NCBI RefSeq assembly: GCF_900107115.1
Contig: NZ_FNOS01000003.1
Span: 124,001 to 188,000 of the forward strand
Reading direction: 5' to 3'
Source: Salimicrobium album
GTDB lineage: Bacteria > Bacillota > Bacilli > Bacillales > Halobacillaceae
DNA length: 64,000 nt
A program made the position numbers and the translations under genes. This document shows positions 42,545 through 50,251 of the stretch, one piece after another. How positions within the stretch are numbered: the stretch's first letter is position 1; each line of letters begins with the position of its first letter. Below the pieces are notes generated by a model, which was given only the letters and a program-made list of their open reading frames with translations, did not search any database and was not told the origin of the DNA.

Positions 42545-42546
42545 AC

Positions 42547-42665
42547 AAAAGCGGAACCACCCGTTCAGAAGTTCCGGACTAAGCAGAAAGTTCGCTTTTC
42601 AGACGGTCTTTCCTGAAAAAAGAAGCTGCTGCTTAGAACGCGGACTTCTGGGTGGTGCAGCTGGA
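42547..42665 (+). repeat. Palindromic repeat family, copy B1 (119 nt)
   Basis: Starts AAAAGCGGAACCACCC two bases after the htrA stop and ends TGCAGCTGGA. Stems: ACCACCC/GGGTGGT, CAGAAGT/ACTTCTG, CTAAGCAG/CTGCTTAG and inner TTTTCAG/CTGAAAA. Confidence 0.85.
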
Positions 42666-42670
42666 GAAAC

Positions 42671-42787
42671 AAAAGCGGAAACTTCCGGTTAGAAGCGCTG
42701 GCGTAAGCAGGGGAATTACTTTTCGGGTGCCTTTCCCGAAAATAAGGGTACTGCTTACGACAGGAGCTTCTGGAAGTTGGAGCTGGA
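42671..42787 (+). repeat. Palindromic repeat family, copy B2 (117 nt)
   Basis: Starts AAAAGCGGAAACTTCC five bases after B1 and ends TTGGAGCTGGA. Stems: AACTTCC/GGAAGTT, AGAAGC/GCTTCT, CGTAAGCAG/CTGCTTACG and inner TTTTCGGG/CCCGAAAA. Direct tandem with B1. Confidence 0.85.
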
Positions 42788-42795
42788 TGAGGAAA

Positions 42796-42812
42796 AAAAG
42801 CGGAACCACCCG
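42796..42812 (+). repeat. Palindromic repeat family, truncated copy B3
   Basis: AAAAGCGGAACCACCCG equals the 5' end of B1 and then changes to unrelated sequence. Confidence 0.6.
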
Positions 42813-42826
42813 TTTTTCAAATACCG

Positions 42827-42964
42827 CGTGGAGGCGGAATTCCCTCCACGTCACCGGCAGAACGCCGGTGAAGGGCTCCCCTCTTTGCCCTGGTATATCC
42901 CAATATGACGACGGGATACGATAAAGAATTTCCGAAAGACCCGAACTCTCTGGTAGTACACCAG
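42827..42964. other. Structured intergenic stretch with serial hairpins
   Basis: Two directly adjacent perfect 8-bp hairpins, CGTGGAGG/CCTCCACG (42827-42850) and TCACCGGC/GCCGGTGA (42851-42871), are followed by GGGC/GCCC, TATCCC/GGGATA and CTGGT/ACCAG pairs. There is no credible coding frame. It could be a structured RNA or the 3' end of the htrA transcript. Confidence 0.4.
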
Positions 42965-42984
42965 AAAACCTGACCTCTCTTCGG

Positions 42985-43024
42985 ACGGAGTACACTTCAA
43001 GTGTGCTCCGTTCGTTTTCGTTCA
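42985..43024 (+). terminator. Terminator upstream of the TM2 gene
   Basis: ACGGAGTACACT and AGTGTGCTCCGT form a 12-bp stem with one G-U pair and a TCA loop, followed by TCGTTTTCGTTC. It would end transcripts coming from htrA or the structured stretch. Confidence 0.65.
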
Positions 43025-43077
43025 TTTATAAACGGGAATCCTTATTCTATAACACTTATTCAGAAAGGAGTCTCTCC

Positions 43078-43311
43078 ATGCAGAAGCGAAGTGTCATTCT
43101 TGCCTACATTCTCTGGCTGTTCCTCGGCCAGCTGGGCATTCATAGATTTTATACAGGACGCACAGGCTCCGGAATCATCCAGCTGATTCTCGGCGCAGCC
43201 GGCTGGGCTACTACAGGTATACTGATTGGCTGGTTCCCTCTTTTCGTACTCTGGATCTGGCTGGTTATCGATATTTTCCTTATTCCGGGCATGTGCCGCA
43301 ACCCTGAATAA
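43078..43311 (+). CDS. TM2 domain protein, 77 aa
   Basis: Two helices joined by the TM2 signature: FLGQLGIHRFYTGRTGSG, then IIQLILGAAGW and WIWLVIDIFLIP. The family has two membrane helices with a short conserved turn; its function is unknown. AAAGGAG precedes the ATG. Flanked by terminators on both sides, so it is monocistronic. Confidence 0.88.
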   Translation: MQKRSVILAYILWLFLGQLGIHRFYTGRTGSGIIQLILGAAGWATTGILIGWFPLFVLWIWLVIDIFLIPGMCRNPE

Positions 43312-43312
43312 T

Positions 43313-43362
43313 ACAAAAAAGAGTTCAACCCCTGAGATTGGGAGTTGAACTCTTTTTTCATT
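43313..43362. terminator. Bidirectional terminator between TM2 and cls genes
   Basis: AAAAGAGTTCAACCC and GGGAGTTGAACTCTTTT form the stem, with T runs on both strands. Confidence 0.9.
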
Positions 43363-44810
43363 TATAAAACCGGAGAAAGCAGCCGGGCGATCGCTTCTTT
43401 AAAGCGGATCCACACCGAGCGCTGCTCGTACAGGGAGTGGGTCAGCTCAGTAGTGAGCTCACTGTCCTCCATGAACCTGTCCGTCAGTTCACCGGCAAGT
43501 TTCGTATCATAAACAAACGCATTCACTTCAAAATTAAGACGGAAACTCCGTACGTCGATGTTCGCTGTACCTACCGAGGAGACCACGCCGTCAGCTACAA
43601 TCGTCTTCGCATGCAGAAAACCGTTCTGATAAATGTAGACTTTGGCACCTGCCCACAGCAGATCTCCGACGTTTGAATACGTCGCCCAGTATACAAAAGG
43701 GTGATCCGGTTTGTTAGGAATCATCACTCGCACATCCACCCCGGAAAGAGAAGCGACGCGCAGGGCATCAAGCAGACTGTCGTCCGGAATGAAGTAGGGC
43801 GTCTGGATGTATACATACTCTTTCGCTGAAAGAATCGTCTTGATGTATCCGTGCTTGATCTGTTCCCATTCGGAATCGGGGCCGCTTGAGACGATCTGTA
43901 CTGCCGAATCCCCGGGCTCCGACTCAAAGAGGGGATAGAATCGCTCGTCATACAGAATGTCGCGTTTGGAAGCCTGGTTCCAGTCCAGAATAAACCGTGT
44001 CTGTAAATTGTGGACGGCACTCCCTCTGACACGCAGGTGCGTATCTCTCCAATACCCGAATTTCTTATCTTTGCCGAGATATTCATCCCCGATATTGAAC
44101 CCGCCGATGTATCCGATCGTTCCATCAATGATTGCCAGTTTCCGGTGATTCCTGTAGTTGATTTTCATGTTCAGTTTAGGAATGAGTGGAGGGAAGAAAG
44201 ATTCCATCTCCACACCGGCACGCTTCATTTCTTTTATGTAGGAGCGGCTCAACAGCCGGGACCCCATGTCGTCATACAACAGTTTCACAGAGACCCCTTC
44301 TTCGGCCTTTTTTCTCAGAACCGTTCCGAGCCTCCTCCCCAGGTTATCGTGACGCAATATGTAATAAAGGAGGTGAACATGGTCCTGAGCTTTCTCAATA
44401 TCCTGCATCAGTGCCTGGAATTTCTCCTCTCCGTCCGTATAGAGATCCAGTTTATTATCCTGGCTAAGTAGTGCATCATTGTTTTTCAAATGCATATAAA
44501 TCTGGTCTTCGTGAGGAGCGACTTCCGGATGTTTCAATTCAAACTCGTCATTATCGATTGCACGCAGCTGTTCCTGTACAGCCGCTAACAGGCCGAGGCG
44601 TGCTTTCTTATCCCACGTGAATATTTCTTTTCTGCTTAACCGGCGGCCGAACATCAGATAAATAATGAAACCGGCTACAGGAACAAACATCAATACCATC
44701 AGCCACGCCCATGTGGCACTGGCGTCCCTGCGTTCCAGGAATATAATCGTAAACCCGAGCAGAACGTTTAAAAAGATGATCACCGTTACAAAATAAGGTA
44801 TAAATTCCAC
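43362..44810 (-). CDS. cls: Cardiolipin synthase
   Basis: Condenses two phosphatidylglycerols at the membrane. Two N-terminal helices with FLERRDASATWAWLMVLMFV and GRRLSRKEIF are followed by two PLD motifs: NYRNHRKLAIIDGTIGYIGG and GFLHAKTIVADGVVSSVGTAN. Length 482 is usual. The start is one of two GTG codons; 44810 has better spacing from AGAAAGGGA than 44819. Monocistronic. Confidence 0.95.
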   Translation of the reverse strand: MEFIPYFVTVIIFLNVLLGFTIIFLERRDASATWAWLMVLMFVPVAGFIIYLMFGRRLSRKEIFTWDKKARLGLLAAVQEQLRAIDNDEFELKHPEVAPHEDQIYMHLKNNDALLSQDNKLDLYTDGEEKFQALMQDIEKAQDHVHLLYYILRHDNLGRRLGTVLRKKAEEGVSVKLLYDDMGSRLLSRSYIKEMKRAGVEMESFFPPLIPKLNMKINYRNHRKLAIIDGTIGYIGGFNIGDEYLGKDKKFGYWRDTHLRVRGSAVHNLQTRFILDWNQASKRDILYDERFYPLFESEPGDSAVQIVSSGPDSEWEQIKHGYIKTILSAKEYVYIQTPYFIPDDSLLDALRVASLSGVDVRVMIPNKPDHPFVYWATYSNVGDLLWAGAKVYIYQNGFLHAKTIVADGVVSSVGTANIDVRSFRLNFEVNAFVYDTKLAGELTDRFMEDSELTTELTHSLYEQRSVWIRFKEAIARLLSPVL

Positions 44811-44921
44811 GTCTGCCACTTCCCTTTCTCGAAATTCCTTCTCTGTTCACTATATCATAGGGGTTTTGATAGAAGAAAGATATACCGAAGCTTGTGTGTG
44901 GCATACCGCGCTTCTTTCTTA

Positions 44922-44956
44922 TACAAAAGAAGCAGGAATACTGTCTCCTGTTTCTT
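44922..44956 (-). terminator. Terminator of niaR
   Basis: On the minus strand AAGAAACAGGA and TCCTGCTTCTT pair, followed by TTGT. Confidence 0.7.
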
Positions 44957-45491
44957 ACTCTACGAGGAAGCCTCTTCCGCCCAGTTCCCGTAGCGCCTCA
45001 TGGAGAGCTCCCTCCCTCTCGGACGCTATCTCATGAGTGTGGACACCTCCGGTCAATTCCAGAAGATAAGAAGCATTCGAGGAATGGACCTGTTCTACGA
45101 AACGTTCCACATCACGGCGGTTTTCGAGATGGAGCTCGGCTTTCATGTCTCCATAAACCGGGTGTTCCACCACTACACTCTTTACATGTACCCCGTGATC
45201 GACAAGAATGTCGAGTTCCTCCTTCGTCTCGGAAGGGCTGTGGCAGCATACGATCGTCTTCCTGTAGTGAAAATCCTGCTTTTCGTCTTTCATGTAAAGA
45301 TAGCCCTGACTGGTAGCTATAATCGGCTCACCTCCGGCTTTTAGCAGTGAAACGTCAGCCACGATCACCTGTCTTGTCACCTTCATTTCTTCTGCCAGCA
45401 GTTTACCGGTAACAGCAGCACCCCGTATTTTCAGTCGTTGCAAAATAGCTTCCCGGCGCTCGGAGGCTCTCAGTTTCTTTCCGTAAGTCAT
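44955..45491 (-). CDS. niaR: Niacin-responsive repressor NiaR (YrxA-like)
   Basis: N-terminal HTH (RREAILQRLKIRGAAVTGKLLAEEMKVTRQVIVADVSLLK) and a C-terminal 3H domain with the three conserved histidines in VVEHPVYGDM and LTGGVHTHEIAS. It represses NAD and niacin uptake genes when niacin is present. Start 45491 follows AGAAAGAGGGG. No nad or niacin transport gene lies beside it, so its targets must be elsewhere. Confidence 0.93.
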   Translation of the reverse strand: MTYGKKLRASERREAILQRLKIRGAAVTGKLLAEEMKVTRQVIVADVSLLKAGGEPIIATSQGYLYMKDEKQDFHYRKTIVCCHSPSETKEELDILVDHGVHVKSVVVEHPVYGDMKAELHLENRRDVERFVEQVHSSNASYLLELTGGVHTHEIASEREGALHEALRELGGRGFLVE

Positions 45492-45609
45492 AGGTGCACC
45501 CCTCTTTCTCCTTATATGATTCACGTAACATCAAAAGCTTCCCTGTTTCTATTCCTGTTTCGGGGAAATCGGGAGACCTGCCCGGAGCTCGAACAGATCC
45601 GCTCACTCC

Positions 45610-47058
45610 CTACGCATAGGATGTGATTTCTACAGGAGCAAGCTCCCACATCTTCACTCCGAACGTGGAAGTTCCAAGAGAAGTGAATGCAAGATCGGAC
45701 AATGCAGCATCCGCAAAGATACGTGATGTGAATACTTCTTCCCCGCCGTTTACGAAGATTTCAAGCGACGAACGATCGATAAACAGATGCAGATTGCGAA
45801 GAGGGCCGTCCAGCTGTACATGCCTGAATTCGGTCTTCTCCGGTTCTTCGGGGTGAGGACGGGAGAGGGTGAGAAGATTTTCGGATCTTTTATAGGAAAA
45901 CGATGCTTCACGGAACAGTTCCACTGCCCACATGTCCTCCAGTGATTCAAACTCGATCTCAAGCTCTGCTGCCCTGCCGTTCACACCTTCCAACTCCTGC
46001 TGATCGTTGGTAATCTCGGCTTTCTTCTCAACGGGTTCCCTGCTTTTTCTCCATTGGCGAGCCTCGGGGAAAGGACGCTGAATAATTTTGTCCCCGTCCC
46101 ATGAAAGTTCTCTCGGAATAGTCCAGGTATGTGTCCATCCGCTGTTTACCGTCGGATGTGACTCTTCATACTGTCCGGGTACTCCCATCCAGGCGATCAT
46201 CAATCGGCGTCCGCCCGTTTCGAACGTCTGCGGTGCGTAAAATTCGAAACCCCGATCCAGCTCCCTGAAATCTTCCTTTCGCCATCTCTTCCCTTCTGTC
46301 ACTCCGGAAATATATCCGGCCTGGGAGGCATTCCGGAAATGGATATCCTCTGAGGTTAATCCGCGGGCGCTGAAGAAAAGAATGTCTTCCCCATCCAGAG
46401 TGAAGTAATCCGGATTCTCCCACATTTCTCCCTCCCGATTTCCCGCTTCCGCCAGACGTTTAACGACTTCCCATTCTTTCAGGTCGGGGGACGTATACAG
46501 GAGAATCACCCCTCTGTCCCCCTCTGTTTGCGAACCGGCCGCCATGAACCACTGATCCCCTTCTCTCCACACGTTGGGGGAGCGGAAAGAAGAGGTGACG
46601 TTTTCCGGCAAATCGAGGAGCACTTCCTGTTTCTCGAAGCTGTGACCGTTCTCCGAAACCGCTACGGCCGGATACTCCCGTATTTGTCCATCCTTATCTT
46701 TTGCATACCCAGTATAGAACAAGTGAAGGACACCGTCTTTGATGACGGCGCTCCCTGCAGAACAGCCCTCGGCATCGTACCACTCACCCGGTACGAGAGC
46801 CGGTTCTTCAAGAGTGTAATGGAGGAAATCGACTGTACGGTAATGTCCCCGTATTTTCATACTGTGCCCGGTGTCGAACGGGTTCCATTGAAAGAACAAA
46901 TGATACTCTCCGTCCCATTCCACAAGCCCGGCAGGTTCGCCCATCAGCCCCACCGGAGCCATAAGATGATAGCTCTGCCGATGCGGATCTGCTTCCACTT
47001 CATTTCTGTTTTTATGTATCTCTTTTTTTACGGATTTCTTGAATTCTTCCTCTTTCAT
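45610..47058 (-). CDS. GH32 family protein with altered catalytic residues
   Basis: The five-bladed propeller and C-terminal sandwich of sucrose-6-phosphate hydrolases are recognisable: YHLFFQWNPFDTGHS, DAEGCSAGSAV, EMWENPDYF, FEFYAPQTFE and IDRSSLEIFVNGGEEVFTSR. But the nucleophile site, normally NDPNG, is GEPAG (E41 in place of Asp), and the RDP aspartate is serine (S160 in FRSPNVW). The acid/base E214 remains, though the usual EC is EN. With two of three key acids changed it may be inactive or have another specificity. GAAGGAG precedes the ATG. It lies downstream of a PTS EIIA gene, behind a terminator. Confidence 0.85.
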   Translation of the reverse strand: MKEEEFKKSVKKEIHKNRNEVEADPHRQSYHLMAPVGLMGEPAGLVEWDGEYHLFFQWNPFDTGHSMKIRGHYRTVDFLHYTLEEPALVPGEWYDAEGCSAGSAVIKDGVLHLFYTGYAKDKDGQIREYPAVAVSENGHSFEKQEVLLDLPENVTSSFRSPNVWREGDQWFMAAGSQTEGDRGVILLYTSPDLKEWEVVKRLAEAGNREGEMWENPDYFTLDGEDILFFSARGLTSEDIHFRNASQAGYISGVTEGKRWRKEDFRELDRGFEFYAPQTFETGGRRLMIAWMGVPGQYEESHPTVNSGWTHTWTIPRELSWDGDKIIQRPFPEARQWRKSREPVEKKAEITNDQQELEGVNGRAAELEIEFESLEDMWAVELFREASFSYKRSENLLTLSRPHPEEPEKTEFRHVQLDGPLRNLHLFIDRSSLEIFVNGGEEVFTSRIFADAALSDLAFTSLGTSTFGVKMWELAPVEITSYA

Positions 47059-47093
47059 GAATGCTCACTCCTTCACCCGTGTATTTCTTCCTT

Positions 47094-47130
47094 CGAAAAA
47101 AAAGCCCGGAAAGACGTGCTTCCGGGCCGG
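47094..47130 (-). terminator. Terminator of the EIIA gene
   Basis: On the minus strand GCCCGGAAG and CTTTCCGGGC form the stem, followed by eight T. It lies between the EIIA and GH32 genes. Confidence 0.88.
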
Positions 47131-47141
47131 AGTTCCTTAAT

Positions 47142-47636
47142 TTACTTTGCTGTCACCGAAGCAATGACCGTTTCACCGGCGGTTGCGTTCTCCGTTTGAT
47201 GGACTTCAAAAGACTCGACAGCATCATCATAGTTTGTAATTACTACGGGAGTGACGACCGCCTTGGCTTTTTCGGCAACAAGGTCTTTATCGAAGGTGAC
47301 AAGAGGGTCTCCTGTCTTCACTTTGTCTCCCTGGCTTACATGACCTTCAAAACCTTCTCCTTCCATGGATACGGTTTCCAGACCTATATGGACAAGGATT
47401 TCCAGACCATTGGAAGTTTTGACACCGACAGCGTGGTTAGTCGGGAATATTTGAACGATCTCTCCGTCCACCGGACTTACCACCTTTCCGTCTGACGGTT
47501 CGATAGCCATGCCATCTCCCATCATGCGCTGGCTGAATACGGGATCCGGCACCTCATCGAGTGCTACTACTTTACCATTCACCGGTGCTACAATCGAAAT
47601 GTTTTTATCTTCTTTACCAAATAATTTTTTGAACAT
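47142..47636 (-). CDS. PTS glucose-type EIIA component
   Basis: Single-domain EIIA, 164 residues: SIVAPVNGKVVALDEVPDPV, GDGMAIEPSDGKVVSPVDG, and the phosphorylated histidine in LEILVHIGLETVSM. It passes phosphate from HPr to an EIIB. The window's NagP has no EIIA, so this protein may serve it and other glucose-family permeases. ATG 47636 is the likely start; ATG 47648 overlaps the ribosome binding site. Confidence 0.93.
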   Translation of the reverse strand: MFKKLFGKEDKNISIVAPVNGKVVALDEVPDPVFSQRMMGDGMAIEPSDGKVVSPVDGEIVQIFPTNHAVGVKTSNGLEILVHIGLETVSMEGEGFEGHVSQGDKVKTGDPLVTFDKDLVAEKAKAVVTPVVITNYDDAVESFEVHQTENATAGETVIASVTAK

Positions 47637-47694
47637 GTCGTGGTCCATCCTTTCTATTCGTTATCTTTTATCCGTTTTCCCTCGACCATTATAT

Positions 47695-48888
47695 TTAAAC
47701 CTCACGGGACTGTACACTCTTTTTGTGTTTCCCGCGCTGAAATCTTCCGTGCAGCAGTATGTAAACACCGACAATAAGTACGATGAAAATGGAGCTGTTC
47801 ACGTAAAGACTGCGAAAGCCTACGGATTCTGCAACAATCCCTACAAGAAAAGATCCGGAGCCGATGCCGATATCAAAAATAGTGAAAAAGGTCGCCGTTG
47901 CCGCTCCGGCGCGTTTCGGAACCTTTTGCAGAGCGATGGTCTGCATGCTCGGTACAAGTGTGCCGTAGCCCAGTCCGATCAGACCACCGGCTGCCAGCAG
48001 GACGAAAGCCGTCTGTGCTGATCCGAGCAGATACATCCCTATACTGAAGATGAAAATCGCCGGAATAACGATAATGTTTTCGCCATACTGATCAAACCAC
48101 TTTCCGGTAAACGGCCGTGACAAAAGCAGTACTACGGCATAAACGACGAAGAAGTAGCTTGCCGCTTCTTCCAGCCCGATGTTTTTAGCATGTACGGAAA
48201 CAAACGACAATACACTCGAGTAGGCCAGAGCGATGAACGCCCCGGTCAGAGCCACCGGAAGCACCGACTTTTCGAGAAGACCGTTCACCCCCGGCATAAG
48301 ACTTTGTGGTCTGTCCGCCTCAGGGAGTTTCGGGACGCGGATAAATAACCCGGTGGCGAATGCCAGACCGGCGAATAACGTGCAGACTGCAAAAAGCGTC
48401 GTATACGTGTACGACTGGATAAGGGTGAGTCCGACAAAGGGACCGGCCACCATAGCCAAATTCATGGACATAGCGAAATACCCCATTCCTTCACCCTTAC
48501 GCGAATCAGGGACGACATCAGCGGCCAGCGCCCCCATAACAGTCGTACCCATACCGAATCCTATCCCCTGGATAAACCGGATAAGAAGAAGCCAGCCGAA
48601 GGATTCCGCAAAAAAGTAGAATCCGCTGCTTACGAAGAAAATGGTGACAGCCGTTATCAGCATCGGCATCCTTCCTATAGCATCCACCCAGTGACCCGAA
48701 AGGGGGCGTATAATAATAGCCGAAAGGAGAAAGACAGTGACTACGAGCCCGGCTCTGCTCTCAGGCACCTGCAGCTGTTCGATGGAAAAAATCGGCATCG
48801 TTACAAACAGTATGTAAAACACGAGAAATATGAAAAAGTTACTGGTACATACGTTCAAAAAACTTTTCGTCCACAAAGGTTGTTTCAT
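47695..48888 (-). CDS. MFS transporter
   Basis: Twelve-helix major facilitator. The first half has the loop motif GHWVDAIGRMPML and RFIQGIGFGMGTTVMGALAADV with DSRKGEGMGYF, typical of drug-efflux-like MFS proteins of Bacillales; the second half has RPFTGKWFDQYGE. It ends in a basic tail (RFQRGKHKKSVQSREV). Monocistronic. The substrate is unknown. Confidence 0.88.
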   Translation of the reverse strand: MKQPLWTKSFLNVCTSNFFIFLVFYILFVTMPIFSIEQLQVPESRAGLVVTVFLLSAIIIRPLSGHWVDAIGRMPMLITAVTIFFVSSGFYFFAESFGWLLLIRFIQGIGFGMGTTVMGALAADVVPDSRKGEGMGYFAMSMNLAMVAGPFVGLTLIQSYTYTTLFAVCTLFAGLAFATGLFIRVPKLPEADRPQSLMPGVNGLLEKSVLPVALTGAFIALAYSSVLSFVSVHAKNIGLEEAASYFFVVYAVVLLLSRPFTGKWFDQYGENIIVIPAIFIFSIGMYLLGSAQTAFVLLAAGGLIGLGYGTLVPSMQTIALQKVPKRAGAATATFFTIFDIGIGSGSFLVGIVAESVGFRSLYVNSSIFIVLIVGVYILLHGRFQRGKHKKSVQSREV

Positions 48889-49116
48889 CGTTCTCCGTCC
48901 TTTTTTTCTAACAGTTGAAGTTACACTAATTTGTAAGCACGCCCACCATTATAACAATATCCAAAAGGTGGTGTCTATTTATCCCTCCGGCCATTCTTCA
49001 TCCGGAGCCCGGTATCCGGAAGCAATAATCTTCCATTCTTACCGTCATTTCGCTAAAATGGGACTGGCATAAACGAAACGAAACAGACGGCACTGTCTTC
49101 AGGGAGGAGGGGGAAA

Positions 49117-50019
49117 ATGGAAGAGGAAAACAAGGGGATTCTCATTACAATCGTCGCTTATCTGCTGTGGGGTATTCTGCCCATCTACTGGAAAACACTG
49201 GAACACATAGCCCCTTTCGAAATTCTGGCCCACCGGATAGTGTGGGCACTCGTATTCATGGTTGGAATCGTTATCGTTCTCCGCAAACAGAAAGACTTTT
49301 TCCAGAGTGTACGGACGCTATGGAATGATAAAAAATCGCTTATCGGCATTATTCTGGCGTCCTTCGCCATCAGCCTGAACTGGTTCATCTTCATCTGGGC
49401 TGTAAACAGCGGGCATGTGGTTCAGGCAAGTCTCGGCTACTATATCAACCCTCTGATCAGCATCTTTTTCAGTATGCTCGTAATGAAGGAAACTTTCACG
49501 AAAGCCCAGTGGTTCTCTTTCCTTCTCGCCGGTGCGGGAGTGGCTTATATGACCGTTAGCGTTGGAGCATTCCCGTGGGTGTCCGTCGCTCTTGCGATGA
49601 GTTTCGCAGTATATGGACTTCTGAAGAAAATGGCGGCCATCCCGGCCATTTTCGGTCTGACGGTGGAAACAGCAATCGTGACGCCTCTTGCTCTGGTTTA
49701 CCTGATTCCTGCTTCCGGGTTCCCCGGAGAGGTGACGTGGTTCTCCTCGAATTCCCTGCTCGTATTCAGCGCAGGAGCAGTGACAGCCATACCTCTGTTA
49801 CTTTTCACGAGCGGAACAAAACGCATACCACTCTCCATGGTGGGCTTTCTTCAATATATAGCACCGACTCTTATGCTTTTGATCGGGGTGTTTATGTATA
49901 ACGAACCTTTCACATCCGTTCACGCCGTAGCTTTCGCTTTCATCTGGACAGGACTGCTTTTATATACCGTAGAAAGATTCAAAAAAACTGGCCATAGAAA
50001 AGTGAAACCTTCCGTTTAG
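49117..50019 (+). CDS. rarD: RarD-type EamA permease
   Basis: Ten-helix drug/metabolite transporter of the RarD branch: YLLWGILPIYWKTLEHIAPFE, ILAHRIVWALVFM, NWFIFIWAVNSGHVVQASLG, YYINPLISIFFSMLVMKE. Length 300 fits. AGGAGGGGG precedes the ATG. The last codons (KVKPSV) and the stop lie inside the 5' end of repeat C1, so the repeat has replaced the original 3' end. Confidence 0.92.
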   Translation: MEEENKGILITIVAYLLWGILPIYWKTLEHIAPFEILAHRIVWALVFMVGIVIVLRKQKDFFQSVRTLWNDKKSLIGIILASFAISLNWFIFIWAVNSGHVVQASLGYYINPLISIFFSMLVMKETFTKAQWFSFLLAGAGVAYMTVSVGAFPWVSVALAMSFAVYGLLKKMAAIPAIFGLTVETAIVTPLALVYLIPASGFPGEVTWFSSNSLLVFSAGAVTAIPLLLFTSGTKRIPLSMVGFLQYIAPTLMLLIGVFMYNEPFTSVHAVAFAFIWTGLLLYTVERFKKTGHRKVKPSV

Positions 50020-50112
50020 AAGCGGCAGAACGAAGCAGGAAGGACGAGCGAAAGGCGGTTTTCCTTTCCCGGACATACTGCTTCGGGCATGAGCTTCTGG
50101 AAGGTGGAGCTG
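49998..50112 (+). repeat. Palindromic repeat family, copy C1 (115 nt)
   Basis: AAAAGTGAAACCTTCC to AGGTGGAGCTGG. Stems: ACCTTCC/GGAAGGT, AGAAGC/GCTTCT and CGAAGCAG/CTGCTTCG. It overlaps the last codons of rarD. Confidence 0.8.
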
Positions 50113-50119
50113 GCCCTCG

Positions 50120-50176
50120 AAAAGTGAAACCTTCCACTTAGAAGCGGCAGAACGAAGCAGGAAGGACGAGCGAAAA
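50120..50176 (+). repeat. Palindromic repeat family, truncated copy C2
   Basis: The 5' half of the element, almost identical to C1 through GCAGGAAGGACGAGCGAAA, then cut off shortly before the TetR gene. Direct tandem with C1. Confidence 0.8.
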
Positions 50177-50251
50177 GTGTTCGAACGAAAGCGAACCCCT
50201 TCCGCCCCGTGTTATACTGAAAAATATCAGCAACTCCAAGGAGAATGTACT

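Noticed and set aside
42652-42924. Short open frame with KLPVRSAGVSRG and TTGASGSWSW
   Set aside because: It is a translation of the palindromic repeat B2, and the like-worded frame at 38359-38553 is from A1. Both are by-products of the repeat.
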